A DNA stretch of 53,037 nt from Bacteroidales bacterium (lineage in GTDB: Bacteria > Bacteroidota > Bacteroidia > Bacteroidales > WCHB1-69), in contig JAFXTE010000042.1 in NCBI GenBank assembly GCA_017525245.1, forward strand, positions 1 through 53,037, in the 5' to 3' direction. Made by a program: the position numbers and the translations under genes. The notes beneath the pieces were generated by a model, which searched no databases, was not told the origin of the DNA, and saw nothing but the letters and a program-made list of their open reading frames with translations. Positions 32,667-41,755 of the stretch are shown piece after piece. How positions within the stretch are numbered: position 1 is the stretch's first letter; each line of letters begins with the position of its first letter.

Positions 32667-33428
32667 ATGAAGATGGACCGACAAAGGTTGTTTTCTATTA
32701 TTGAAAAGGACACAGACTGTTCAACTGCAAGCATAGCATACGATTGCTTTATGCTCACCATGATAGTCATCAGTCTTATACCACTGATGTTCAAAACGCA
32801 GTTGGAACTTTTCGTTTGGTTTGACCGAATATCCGTCATAGCATTCATCTTTGACTATTTTGCAAGATGGATTACCGCTGATCTTCGACATCCAGAGAGG
32901 AAGCCGGCCTTTGCATTTGCCACGTATCCGTTCACTTTCATGGCAATCATAGATCTGCTGTCTATTTTACCTTCTTTAAACCTGATTGGGCGGACTTACA
33001 AGATTCTGAGGACCATACGCTTGCTGAAACTGCTTCGCTTGCTCAAAGTTTTGCGATATTCCACTCGGATACAGATGCTGTTTCGCGTCTTCAAAAAAGA
33101 ACGTTATGTCTTATTGACTGTTTTGGCGATTGCCCTTTTCTACATTTTCACCACAGCTCTTATCATGTTTAATGTGGAACTTAATAAACCCGATGCAGAT
33201 GGTGTTGTGGTTTTTGAATCATTCTTTGATGCATTGTATTGGGCGACCACCTCTTTGACCACGGTGGGTTACGGCGATGTGTATCCCGTTTCGGATTTTG
33301 GAAGAGTGGTCAGCATGATGTCATCCCTCTTTGGCATTGCTATCATTGCACTGCCATCAGGTGTTATCACAGCTAGTTATTTGGACGAGTTGAAACAACT
33401 GAAAAAAGACGGGAATGAAGATAATTGA
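32667..33428 (+). CDS. Voltage-gated-type potassium channel
   Basis: The 253-residue protein has six membrane segments. The S4-like helix is rich in arginine and lysine (about 109-134, with RTYKILRTIRLLKLLRLLKV), and the pore holds the selectivity filter TTVGYGD (198-204) followed by the inner helix (about 213-240). It should form a tetrameric potassium channel in the inner membrane. There is no C-terminal RCK or cyclic nucleotide domain. The kinase gene of the TerY cluster starts 27 bases later in the same direction, so the channel may belong to that operon. Confidence 0.9.
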   Translation: MKMDRQRLFSIIEKDTDCSTASIAYDCFMLTMIVISLIPLMFKTQLELFVWFDRISVIAFIFDYFARWITADLRHPERKPAFAFATYPFTFMAIIDLLSILPSLNLIGRTYKILRTIRLLKLLRLLKVLRYSTRIQMLFRVFKKERYVLLTVLAIALFYIFTTALIMFNVELNKPDADGVVVFESFFDALYWATTSLTTVGYGDVYPVSDFGRVVSMMSSLFGIAIIALPSGVITASYLDELKQLKKDGNEDN

Positions 33429-33455
33429 TTGTTTTTACAAGTAATATAACGTTTT

Positions 33456-34721
33456 ATGATAGAATTATCCAAAGGAACGAGAATAACATTGTCGAACGGC
33501 GGTTATGTGACCATTAAGAAGGAACTTGGACGCGGTGGTCAGGGAATTGTCTATTTGGTGGATTACAACGGCAAGGATATGGCGTTGAAATGGTATCTGA
33601 ACGCTCCGGACAGCTGTTTTTACAACAATCTCAACAACAATATTCTGAATGGAGCACCGAGTGATGCTTTTCTTTGGCCAAAGGCACTTGCCGAACGTCA
33701 ACAAGGTAGTTTCGGATACCTTATGGATTTACGACCTGGCAACTATTTCGAGTTTGGAAACTTCTTGATGGCGAAAGTCAAGTTTGCCAGTTTCGACGCG
33801 ATGCTGAACGCTGCTATGAAGATATGCAATGGCTTCATGATGCTCCACCGTTTCGGTTACAGCTATCAGGACTTGAACGATGGCAACTTCTTCATCGATC
33901 CGAAAACAGGAGACGTTCTCATCTGCGACAATGACAATGTGATGCCCCAGGGCGAGAAGTCCGGCATCATGGGTAAAGCCCGCTATATGGCACCCGAAGT
34001 AGTGGCCGGGGGCATACCCGACAAGTACAGCGACCGCTATTCGTTGTCCGTCATCCTCTTCATGCTCTTCTATGTCAACCATCCGCTCGAAGGTGCAAAG
34101 GTTGTTGCCTGTCCCTGTATGACTGAGACTTACGAGAAGAAGTTTTACGGAAGTGAGGCGGTATTTATCTATAACCCCAACGACAAAAGCAACCTCCCTG
34201 TTCGCGGGATCCATCAAAATGTCATTCGCCGCTGGCCGGCTTTGCCTGCAATTCTGCGGAATACGTTCACTCGTGAGTTTAGCGAAGAAATGCTCCGAAA
34301 TCCGCAGAAACGTATGCTTGAGCAGAATTGGGAGAAGTTGATAGCAACCCTGCGCGATAGCCTTGTTATCTGTCCCCATTGCAAAGGAGAAACCTTTATC
34401 GAAGAGGGCAAGAGCATGTGTATGAACTGTGGAAAGGATGTAGAAGTTCCTCTATCGCTTAAAATAGGCAATCGAAATGTCTTTCTAACAGGAGGTACCA
34501 AACTCTATATTGACCACGACAACAATGCCGATGTGCTGGTGTTAAAGGATGCAAAAGCAGGATTATTGCTCTTAAAGAATCTTTCATCGGATACTACATG
34601 GACGGCTGAAACTCCTAGCGGAAAGTTGAAAACAGTTGCACCTGGAGAGTGTGTGCCAGTGAAGGAGGGAATCAAAGTCTCTTTCAATCAAACGACCAAA
34701 GGAGAAATAATATCAAGATAA
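33456..34721 (+). CDS. Serine/threonine protein kinase of a TerY-P-type triad
   Basis: The 421-residue protein has an N-terminal kinase domain (about 15-310). Glycine loop GRGGQG (25-30), Lys45 in ALKWY, catalytic loop YQDLNDGNFF (Asp139, Asn144), metal site CDND in place of DFG (158-160) and MAPE (178-181) are visible. A CPHC...CMNC zinc ribbon (about 302-323) follows, then a beta-rich end (about 335-421) resembling the FHA-like tail of such kinases. With a vWA protein and a PP2C phosphatase next to it, it forms the TerY-phosphorylation triad described for tellurite-resistance-linked stress loci. HRD is replaced by YQD, but the catalytic Asp is kept. Confidence 0.9.
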   Translation: MIELSKGTRITLSNGGYVTIKKELGRGGQGIVYLVDYNGKDMALKWYLNAPDSCFYNNLNNNILNGAPSDAFLWPKALAERQQGSFGYLMDLRPGNYFEFGNFLMAKVKFASFDAMLNAAMKICNGFMMLHRFGYSYQDLNDGNFFIDPKTGDVLICDNDNVMPQGEKSGIMGKARYMAPEVVAGGIPDKYSDRYSLSVILFMLFYVNHPLEGAKVVACPCMTETYEKKFYGSEAVFIYNPNDKSNLPVRGIHQNVIRRWPALPAILRNTFTREFSEEMLRNPQKRMLEQNWEKLIATLRDSLVICPHCKGETFIEEGKSMCMNCGKDVEVPLSLKIGNRNVFLTGGTKLYIDHDNNADVLVLKDAKAGLLLLKNLSSDTTWTAETPSGKLKTVAPGECVPVKEGIKVSFNQTTKGEIISR

Positions 34722-34723
34722 CT

Positions 34724-35095
34724 ATGCCTGAAATTACACCTTTAAGCGAAGCTGCGTTTGTCACACTGGCGATGTGTGAAAAAACAAAGAAGCCCTATGG
34801 AATTACCGTAGATAAGGGGGGATTTGGTTTGTATAAGATGGTGTGGTCTTTCAAAATCGATTATGAAAAGGCTCAAAGAGAAGGGTATGATCGCATCAAG
34901 GTGTCTGGAAGAATCGTCGAAGATGCAAACTTTCCTGGGTGTCCTTATTGTGAATCTAAACACTGGTATAGTTGTAATAATTGCCATACAATTATATGTT
35001 ACCATGGTCAAAGTCATGTTACTTGTCCAAAATGTGGTTGTAAAGGGGAAATAACCCAAGTTGAAAAGATTAATATTGAAGGAAGTGCATATTAG
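34724..35095 (+). CDS. Stand-alone TerY-C-like zinc-binding protein
   Basis: The start is the ATG at 34724, two bases after the kinase stop; the longer frame from 34649 overlaps the kinase. The 123-residue protein has a C-terminal cysteine/histidine cluster at about 70-107 (CPYCESKHWYSC, then CHTIICYHGQSH and CPKCGC). This pattern is like the TerY-C metal-binding domain that usually ends TerY vWA proteins. The vWA protein next door lacks that domain, so here it seems to be split off into its own gene. The first 65 residues have no clear family. Confidence 0.65.
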   Translation: MPEITPLSEAAFVTLAMCEKTKKPYGITVDKGGFGLYKMVWSFKIDYEKAQREGYDRIKVSGRIVEDANFPGCPYCESKHWYSCNNCHTIICYHGQSHVTCPKCGCKGEITQVEKINIEGSAY

Positions 35096-35153
35096 TAGCA
35101 TTGAAACTATATAGAAAAAAGAAATTTTAATAATAACGTAAAAACATATCATT

Positions 35154-35894
35154 ATGTCACTTTTAGACGAAACCGTAGAAATTCCGCGTCGCACGATGAC
35201 GCTTTTCTTCATGATTGACACCTCCGGCAGCATGGCCGGCAGTAAGATTGGTGCCGTAAATGACGCCGTGGTCAATGTTCTTCCCATGTTGGAGGAAATT
35301 TCCGCAGAAAACCCCGATGCAGAAATCAAAGTGGCTGCATTGGAATTCTCCACCACCTGCCATTGGCTCTATAACGAGCCCAAACCCGCTAATGAGTTTG
35401 TCTGGCAAGATGTTCAAGCATCAGCACTTACTTCTCTCGGTGCTGCTTGCAAAGAATTGTCAGGCAAACTGTCCAGAAGTGGATTTATGAAATCCGCCAG
35501 CGGCTCTTTCGCACCTGCTATCATATTGCTTTCTGACGGAGCTCCAACGGATGATTTTGAATCAGGACTTGCTGTGTTGAAAAACAACAATTGGTTCAAG
35601 GCCGCCATCAAGGTGGCTGTGGCGATTGGAGAAGATGCAGATAAAGAAGTGCTGGCACAGTTCACCGGGACTAACGAAGCCGTTTTCACTGTCCACAATA
35701 TTGAAGCCCTGAAGCAAGTGATTCGTGTTGTGGCCGTTACTTCCTCACAGATCGGCAGCAAGAGCAGTACGGCTGGCGATACAACCAAGCAGGAACAAGT
35801 AATCGCAGAAGTGAAGTCAGCGGTTGACAATATCGGCGGCGCTGAAGTGGCTTCCGCTCCATCTTCAACCGTTTCCTACGATGATTGGGATTAA
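35154..35894 (+). CDS. TerY-like von Willebrand factor A protein
   Basis: The 246-residue protein is a single vWA domain. The MIDAS motif is FMIDTSGSMAGSKIGAVNDAV (Asp22, Ser24, Ser26), with later LTSLGAAC (Thr near 95) and LLSDGAPTDD (about 124-133). It fits TerY-type vWA proteins, which bind metal and protein partners in the TerY-P triad. It ends with a low-complexity tail (about 205-246). The phosphatase gene starts 14 bases before its stop, so translation is coupled. Confidence 0.88.
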   Translation: MSLLDETVEIPRRTMTLFFMIDTSGSMAGSKIGAVNDAVVNVLPMLEEISAENPDAEIKVAALEFSTTCHWLYNEPKPANEFVWQDVQASALTSLGAACKELSGKLSRSGFMKSASGSFAPAIILLSDGAPTDDFESGLAVLKNNNWFKAAIKVAVAIGEDADKEVLAQFTGTNEAVFTVHNIEALKQVIRVVAVTSSQIGSKSSTAGDTTKQEQVIAEVKSAVDNIGGAEVASAPSSTVSYDDWD

Positions 35895-36939
35895 GTGCTT
35901 TAACAGCCATTGTCAGGGAGAAAGCCACAAAGCAACGGACAAGCCCTGCCAAGACTTTTCGTTCAGTATCAAAACGGAAGGTTATGCTATCGCTATGGTC
36001 AGTGATGGCCATGGCGGGGAACGTTATTTTCGTAGTGATGTGGGATCGAAGATAGCAGTGGAAGTGGCTCACCGATGTTTAGTGGAGTTTGCAGAGGGCA
36101 TTTCCCCGTCCTTGTTTGCTGATTTGCCGAGCACACCAGTTGGCATTGGCGACACCTATCATCCTGAACTACAGCGATTAGTGGAAGCAATTGTGGTAGG
36201 GTGGCGGAATGCCGTCTTGGAACATGCAACGGCAAATCCCTTAACCGAGACAGAACAACTCATATCAAATCCGAAAGATGATCATGAGTGGGAGAAGACG
36301 TATGGTTGCACGCTCATTGCGACACTCCTTACCCCTAAGTTTTGGCTGGCGTTTCAGATAGGCGACGGAAAATGTGTGGTCATTGACAAAGAGGGAGTCC
36401 CTTACGAACCGATTCCATGGGATGACAAATGCTTTCTAAACAAAACCACCTCTATTTGCGACACGGATGCAGCAAGAGAGTTCCGATATTGCATTGGGGG
36501 CAAAGAGTCTTTCCCGATCGCAGTGTTTATGGGCAGCGATGGCATTGACGACTCGTTTGGCGAAGAAGAAAACCTGTACAATTTCTATATTCAATTGGCC
36601 AAAGGTTTTGCCAAGGATGGATATGAAGCCACCATTGCTGATTTGATAGCGACATTGCCCGTCCTCAGCAAGCGGGGAAGTCAAGATGACATGTCTGTGG
36701 CGGGGTGGTATGATGAGCGATTGGAAGGTATGACAACTCAATTGTCAGCTTGGCAGGTGCAACGCTTGATGACCAAACAGAAGACTCTTGCTAGTAAGAT
36801 TGCTTCAGCCTGGCATCAAATTATTTATGATCATCCACCAGTGCCGACAAAAGACTCCTTGTTCTCTGAATTATTACATTTTGGGAACGAAAAGATGTTA
36901 ATTGATAAAAAGATAGCACACATAAAAGAAGACAAGTAA
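35881..36939 (+). CDS. PP2C-type protein phosphatase of the triad
   Basis: The 352-residue protein has the metal-dependent PP2C fold: CQDFSF (Asp25), MVSDGHGGERYF (Asp42, Gly43), MGSDGIDDSF (near 220) and SQDDMSVAGW (near 270). The start at 35881 overlaps the vWA gene by 14 bases. It should reverse the action of the kinase at 33456. Residues 280-352 form a helical extension with no recognised domain. Confidence 0.9.
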   Translation: MIGIKCFNSHCQGESHKATDKPCQDFSFSIKTEGYAIAMVSDGHGGERYFRSDVGSKIAVEVAHRCLVEFAEGISPSLFADLPSTPVGIGDTYHPELQRLVEAIVVGWRNAVLEHATANPLTETEQLISNPKDDHEWEKTYGCTLIATLLTPKFWLAFQIGDGKCVVIDKEGVPYEPIPWDDKCFLNKTTSICDTDAAREFRYCIGGKESFPIAVFMGSDGIDDSFGEEENLYNFYIQLAKGFAKDGYEATIADLIATLPVLSKRGSQDDMSVAGWYDERLEGMTTQLSAWQVQRLMTKQKTLASKIASAWHQIIYDHPPVPTKDSLFSELLHFGNEKMLIDKKIAHIKEDK

Positions 36940-37004
36940 TAACTTGGTGCGGTGTTGTTAATGAGATTATCATAATAACGAAATCCTAGTTTACTCAAGA
37001 ATAA

Positions 37005-38261
37005 ATGGCACAAAACGAATTACATATTGCTGTTAAACAGGCTATTTTCGATCTAGGGAAAAAAGCTATCAAAGAGGATACCTTTTACGGTGTTTTGTTG
37101 GATTATAACGCATATCCTCAGAATCCGATTGTAAGTTCAAACCTAAAGAGTGTTATGAAAGACATCCTCAATGAAGGCTATGGAAGAAAGGTGTATTATT
37201 GGTCAACTCATCCAAGTGTTGGTTGGAAAACCCTAAACGATAAGTTTATAGATGGTTTTATTAGGAAAACCCAACATGATTCCGCGTCTGTTAACACAGT
37301 ATCCGAAGCTCTTTTATATGGAATAGGATTGATCAACGATATTACAATTACTTGGCAGAATATAAATGTAACCAGTGAAAATCCGGATTCGTTGTCCAAG
37401 CTAAAGGATGCTTATTTGAAATTACTCATCAATTCAATAACAATAGAAGAGGATTCTTCAGGCCTTCAATCGGCCTATTATACACCCGAATCTAATGCTG
37501 AATTGTTTGCGTTGGAAGAAAAGATAAGAAACGCTTATGAGATTCTTTCTTCTAAATATGATAATTGGTGTGACATCAAAAAGAATAGTTTTTTGAAAAA
37601 AGTTCAACAAGATATTGATTCTAAAAATGCGATAATTAAAAATAAAATCCGAAAACAAAAACGCAGACGCAACCGAAGAATAATTTTGGCTGTTTTGATA
37701 GGCTTTGTTGTTTTTGTGATAGTTATTTCAAACCATGAATATAATAAAGCCAAACCTTATATAGCAGCCTTTGAATCTTCAATCGCATTGGGAGATAGTG
37801 CTGCAGAACAACATGATTATCTTTCCGCATTGAATCACTACCGGCAAGCCGCTGATAATTATACATGCATTTGGGCTACTGATCAGTATAGAGAAGAAGC
37901 AATGCAAAAACGATTGGAACTTATCCTTGGTTTATGCGACAAATGTGTGCAGAAGAGTAAAGATTATTTATCAAATAGCACCTTACCTTCTCCGAGTGAT
38001 TGCTATATGGTAAAAAATTTGTTGGACAGCATACCATCAGATGAGATATTAACAAACGAAGAAACAGAAGCGAAAAACGCCCGTCTTGTCGAAGTTGATT
38101 CGATCCTTAATGATGCAATTGAAAAAAATATAGTAGAACTGTTAAATGGTATTTCAAATAATCGTGGAGAACGCACAACAGCTATACTATCAAAAATAGA
38201 CACACTCTTGTTGTGTGATAAAGACAATTATTGGTTACACATCATCAAAGAAAAAAAGTAA
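37005..38261 (+). CDS. Unrecognised membrane protein with island-specific N-terminal domain
   Basis: The 418-residue protein is not recognised as a whole. Its first ~70 residues (LHIAVKQAIFDLGKKAIKED, then LLDYNAYPQNP and ILNEGYG) match the N-terminus of the protein at 42552 (LQIALKHAVDDLGFDVLKSP, then LADYHALDVHDP and LVAENYY). A very basic stretch (KIRKQKRRRNRR) precedes one transmembrane helix (about 226-243). The C-terminal half is helical with a TPR-like unit (LSALNHYRQAADNY, about 270-283). It overlaps the HxsA start by one base (TAATG). Confidence 0.7.
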   Translation: MAQNELHIAVKQAIFDLGKKAIKEDTFYGVLLDYNAYPQNPIVSSNLKSVMKDILNEGYGRKVYYWSTHPSVGWKTLNDKFIDGFIRKTQHDSASVNTVSEALLYGIGLINDITITWQNINVTSENPDSLSKLKDAYLKLLINSITIEEDSSGLQSAYYTPESNAELFALEEKIRNAYEILSSKYDNWCDIKKNSFLKKVQQDIDSKNAIIKNKIRKQKRRRNRRIILAVLIGFVVFVIVISNHEYNKAKPYIAAFESSIALGDSAAEQHDYLSALNHYRQAADNYTCIWATDQYREEAMQKRLELILGLCDKCVQKSKDYLSNSTLPSPSDCYMVKNLLDSIPSDEILTNEETEAKNARLVEVDSILNDAIEKNIVELLNGISNNRGERTTAILSKIDTLLLCDKDNYWLHIIKEKK

Positions 38262-39151
38262 TGAAAAGGCATCAGAAAAAATTGATAAAAGCCCTGTTGA
38301 TTTCTGCAGCATATTCTTTGGTAAACACTACAGCAAAAGCTGAAATAATAATTCCGGAGTTGTTGGATAGCGATGACAAGAATTGCTCTGTGGATCAGCT
38401 TGTTAAAACAAAAACATACCATAATGTCATTAAAATGGGGCCTTCTGGCAATCTCTATGGTGTAAATGACCATCGATCACACAGTTCTCACCGATCTCAT
38501 AGTTCTCACCGATCGAGTAGAAGTGGTCACAGCTCTCATTATTCAAGTTCTCATTATTCGAGCAGTAGCAGTTATAGGTCTTCAAGCAGTAGTTCAGGAT
38601 TAACCAGTGGAGCTACAAGTCTGTACTCTACTCCTAAAAAGACATTTGAAACATATTCATTAGGGGATCGGACATTGAAAAAAGGTCTTTATGGAGCAGA
38701 TGTTGATGTATTGGTTCGCAAGTTGATAAATTATCAATACTTGCGATCCGATGGTCTAAAGCGACAATCAGGGTATTACTTGTTTGATAATCAGGTGGAA
38801 CAAGCTGTAAAGTATTTTCAAGAAGATGCTTCGCTTACAGTTAATGGTGTTGTTGATAGCAGTACTGAAAATGCCCTATTAGTTTGGTCTTCATCTAAAA
38901 CTCATCTGCGATTAGGGGTGCGCGATTTATATGTGGGTTGCTCTGGAGAAGATGTGGAAACATTAATACAATTGCTAAACAAGGCAAATTGTCCGCCCAA
39001 TCCTGAAAAATTCAAAATAGATAATGATATGTATATCTACACGGATGATATTGCTACCGCTGTTCGTGTGTTTCAAGCATTTGCAGGATTAACGGTAACA
39101 GGACGCGCTGATTTAACGACTATCAATAAACTTAAAGCTTCAACCAAATAG
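38261..39151 (+). CDS. hxsA: His-Xaa-Ser repeat protein HxsA
   Basis: The 296-residue protein is the presumed substrate of the His-Xaa-Ser system. A signal peptide (about 1-24, ending NTTAKA) is followed by an acidic stretch and the repeat region at about 74-115, with HRS, HSS, HRS, HSS, HRS, HSS, HYS and HYS triplets in a serine-rich context. The C-terminal ~165 residues hold two peptidoglycan-binding (PG_binding_1-type) units: VEQAVKYFQEDASLTVNGVVD and IATAVRVFQAFAGLTVTGRAD. The start is the ATG overlapping the upstream stop. The His-Xaa-Ser side chains are probably modified by HxsB and HxsC; the modification is not known. Confidence 0.9.
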   Translation: MKRHQKKLIKALLISAAYSLVNTTAKAEIIIPELLDSDDKNCSVDQLVKTKTYHNVIKMGPSGNLYGVNDHRSHSSHRSHSSHRSSRSGHSSHYSSSHYSSSSSYRSSSSSSGLTSGATSLYSTPKKTFETYSLGDRTLKKGLYGADVDVLVRKLINYQYLRSDGLKRQSGYYLFDNQVEQAVKYFQEDASLTVNGVVDSSTENALLVWSSSKTHLRLGVRDLYVGCSGEDVETLIQLLNKANCPPNPEKFKIDNDMYIYTDDIATAVRVFQAFAGLTVTGRADLTTINKLKASTK

Positions 39152-39158
39152 AAAGCAA

Positions 39159-39458
39159 ATGATAGAATTCATAATAGATAGAACAATTTATTCCGACGCT
39201 TGTATCACCAAGAGCATCTACGCATTGTCGAAGGATTACGACTGCCAACGTTCTATGAGTGGTACAAAAGAATCTGTCAAGATGACTCCACGTGACACAT
39301 CAGTTTCCGAGGAGGGTGCCCGACATGCTTTTCTTCAGATGCTGAACGACTATAAGGCGCGTGAAATCATTGCTTCTGAGACAAAAGATATTCGCACAAT
39401 ACTGTATGCAAAAGCGTTTGCCGATTGTGACGATTTTGATGAGGAGGTTGAGCAATGA
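39159..39458 (+). CDS. hxsD: His-Xaa-Ser system protein HxsD
   Basis: The 99-residue protein sits between HxsA and the radical SAM enzymes, the expected place and size for HxsD. It begins IEFIIDRTIYSDACITKSIYALS, which has the strand-then-helix look of the family, and has a C-terminal helical part. It may bind the substrate as a recognition element, as small proteins in other radical SAM peptide systems do. It overlaps hxsB by four bases (ATGA). The call relies mainly on context. Confidence 0.8.
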   Translation: MIEFIIDRTIYSDACITKSIYALSKDYDCQRSMSGTKESVKMTPRDTSVSEEGARHAFLQMLNDYKAREIIASETKDIRTILYAKAFADCDDFDEEVEQ

Positions 39459-40855
39459 AAAACTATTATCTTCTTCCATTCGATTTTACCCGCATTGCCA
39501 ATCATGAGGTATTGGTGAATGAGTTTGGCGACATGTTGGTGTTGCCCGATGGTAGTGTGGATAAGATTGTAAACCACCAGCTGGAAGAAGATGATACCTA
39601 CAAAGACCTTGTAGCAAACTATTTCATCAGCGAGAATAGGATTCCTACCAATCTCGATATCTATGCTTCCCGACTGCGTGAGAAGAAACGTTTTCTGGAT
39701 GATTTTACGGCTCTGCATATTTTTGTTGTCACCCTCCAATGCAATCAAAACTGCGTCTATTGTCAGGCATCAAGCCGGACGGAACAAAGTGTTCATTGCA
39801 CCATGTCGTTCGACACGATGGAGAGTGCCGTCAAACTGATGTTCCGTTCTCCAGCACCCGTGCTGACAATGGAATTCCAAGGAGGCGAACCGAGTTTGCA
39901 TCCAGAACTGATACGATTTGGTATAGAGACAGCAGAACGTATCAATGAAAGTGAGAATCGCAAGATGCGATATGTTCTTTGCACCAACAGTGTCCATTTA
40001 ACCGATGAGATGCTGGATATTTGCAAGCAGTATCAGGTTATGATTTCCACTTCGCTGGATGGTCCGTCATTTTTGCATAATGCGAATCGAGGAAAAACCG
40101 ACAGCTACGAGAAAGTGGTGGCCGGTATAGAGAAGGCTCGTCAAGCTTTGGGCTTTGATATGGTTTCCCCATTGCAGACGACTTCGATAATGGCGTTGGA
40201 TTACCCAATAGAGATTGTGGACGAGTATGTGAGAATGGGATTCAATGGGATTTTCCTCAGAGCTTTGAATCCGTACGGATTGGCTGCGTATAACCAAAAC
40301 TGGTGTCAGTACACCGAGCGTTTCATCGAGTTCTACAGAACCGCTTTCGAGCATGTTCTGGAGATAAACAAACAGGGAACCTTCTTTATGGAGGAGTTTG
40401 CCGTGATTGTCCTCCGCAAGATACTGACTCCTTTCTGCACAGGGTTTGTTGACCTTCAATCGCCAGCCGGTATCATCAATTCGGTGTTGGTGTATAACTA
40501 CGACGGATATGTATATGCATCCGACGAGTCGCGTATGTTGGCCGAAAACGGCGACAACACCTTCCGATTGGGTAGTGTCCACGATCGGTACGAAGATATT
40601 GTTTTTGGTCCAAAGGTGCAAAGGATAGCACAAATATGGGCTAACGAAACTCTCGCCGGTTGTTCCGACTGTGCTTTGAGAAACTATTGTGGAGCCGACC
40701 CTGTGCGCAACTATTCCACTCAGGGCGATATGTACGGGCATCGCCCCACCTCTTTGCTTTGCAAGAAGAACAAAGCCATTATTGAGTATTTGATTACGCT
40801 GATTATTGAGCGTAAAGAAGAAGTACTTCCCATCTTTAAACGCTGGCTGCTATGA
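39455..40855 (+). CDS. hxsB: His-Xaa-Ser system radical SAM maturase HxsB
   Basis: The 466-residue enzyme has an N-terminal extension (about 1-85), then the radical SAM cluster motif CNQNCVYC (Cys96, Cys100, Cys103) and the GGEP-type SAM motif FQGGEPSLH (about 140-148). The C-terminal SPASM-like cluster region contains GCSDCALRNYCGAD (near 408-421) and a late Cys (LLCKKN), enough for auxiliary iron-sulfur clusters. It should modify HxsA in the cytosol before export. It overlaps both neighbours by four bases. Confidence 0.92.
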   Translation: MKNYYLLPFDFTRIANHEVLVNEFGDMLVLPDGSVDKIVNHQLEEDDTYKDLVANYFISENRIPTNLDIYASRLREKKRFLDDFTALHIFVVTLQCNQNCVYCQASSRTEQSVHCTMSFDTMESAVKLMFRSPAPVLTMEFQGGEPSLHPELIRFGIETAERINESENRKMRYVLCTNSVHLTDEMLDICKQYQVMISTSLDGPSFLHNANRGKTDSYEKVVAGIEKARQALGFDMVSPLQTTSIMALDYPIEIVDEYVRMGFNGIFLRALNPYGLAAYNQNWCQYTERFIEFYRTAFEHVLEINKQGTFFMEEFAVIVLRKILTPFCTGFVDLQSPAGIINSVLVYNYDGYVYASDESRMLAENGDNTFRLGSVHDRYEDIVFGPKVQRIAQIWANETLAGCSDCALRNYCGADPVRNYSTQGDMYGHRPTSLLCKKNKAIIEYLITLIIERKEEVLPIFKRWLL

Positions 40856-41724
40856 GGACGGAATTTGACATCAACTCTAACGACAATGCTTTGTTCGTAA
40901 CAGCTCAATGCAACAACCATTGTTTGATGTGCTGCCAACCACCTGGTAAGGTGGATGATATTGAGTCTTTGTATGAGCACAACATACAGTTGTTGTATTC
41001 AGCCCCAAAAGAATTGAAGGTGCTGGGTATTACCGGAGGCGAACCTACTTTGCTTGGAGGCAAATTGATTACTCTTTTGCAAGAAGTTCGTAAATGCCTG
41101 CCAGAAACTGCCATTCAATTATTGAGCAATGGACGTGCTTTCAAGGATACTGCTTTTACACGAGAAGTATGTCAAGCTGCGGGAGAGAACTTTTTTGTTG
41201 GAATTCCATTCCACTCGGATTATTCCGGGGACCACAACTTGATAGCAGGCAGTAAACACGCCTATGATGAGACGATGACAGGATTGTACAATCTTGCTGA
41301 TGCTGGTGTTGAGATTGAACTGAGAGTGGTCGTCAATAAACTCAACTATACTAGATTACCAAGAATGGCTGAATACATTTTCAAAAATCTGCCGTTTGTT
41401 GCATGGACCGCTTTTATGGGAATGGAAAGAGTTGGTTTGTCTGTTAAAAATGCAGAGAAAATTTGGGTGGAACCCAATGAGTACGCTCCCATATTGCGAG
41501 AGGCTGTAATGGCAATGGACGATTGGCGAATGGATGTGGCCATCTACAATATCCCTTTGTGTCTGTTGCCGCACGATTGCTGGCCGTTTGCAAAACAAAG
41601 CATTTCCGATTGGAAAGTGAAGTTCCTTGCAATCTGCAATGATTGTGATGTGAAAGAGATGTGCTGTGGCTTATTCAGCACTTCTAAATGTAAATTTCAG
41701 GGAATAAAACCAATGAACCTCTAA
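40852..41724 (+). CDS. hxsC: His-Xaa-Ser system radical SAM maturase HxsC
   Basis: The 290-residue radical SAM protein has CNNHCLMC (Cys20, Cys24, Cys27) near its start, GITGGEPTLLG (about 60-70) as the SAM-binding motif, and a C-terminal cysteine group (CNDCDVKEMCCG and CKF, near 261-284). It lacks the long N-terminal extension of HxsB. The gene overlaps hxsB by four bases, so the two are made together. With HxsA, HxsB and HxsD the system is complete. Confidence 0.92.
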   Translation: MRTEFDINSNDNALFVTAQCNNHCLMCCQPPGKVDDIESLYEHNIQLLYSAPKELKVLGITGGEPTLLGGKLITLLQEVRKCLPETAIQLLSNGRAFKDTAFTREVCQAAGENFFVGIPFHSDYSGDHNLIAGSKHAYDETMTGLYNLADAGVEIELRVVVNKLNYTRLPRMAEYIFKNLPFVAWTAFMGMERVGLSVKNAEKIWVEPNEYAPILREAVMAMDDWRMDVAIYNIPLCLLPHDCWPFAKQSISDWKVKFLAICNDCDVKEMCCGLFSTSKCKFQGIKPMNL

Positions 41725-41755
41725 AAGAGTATTAAAGAAAAAACTATCTGTTATC

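Noticed and set aside
38471-38600. CRISPR-like array in the repeated DNA of hxsA
   Set aside because: The repeats are in frame, of variable unit length, and encode the His-Xaa-Ser region of a protein with a complete HXS system beside it.
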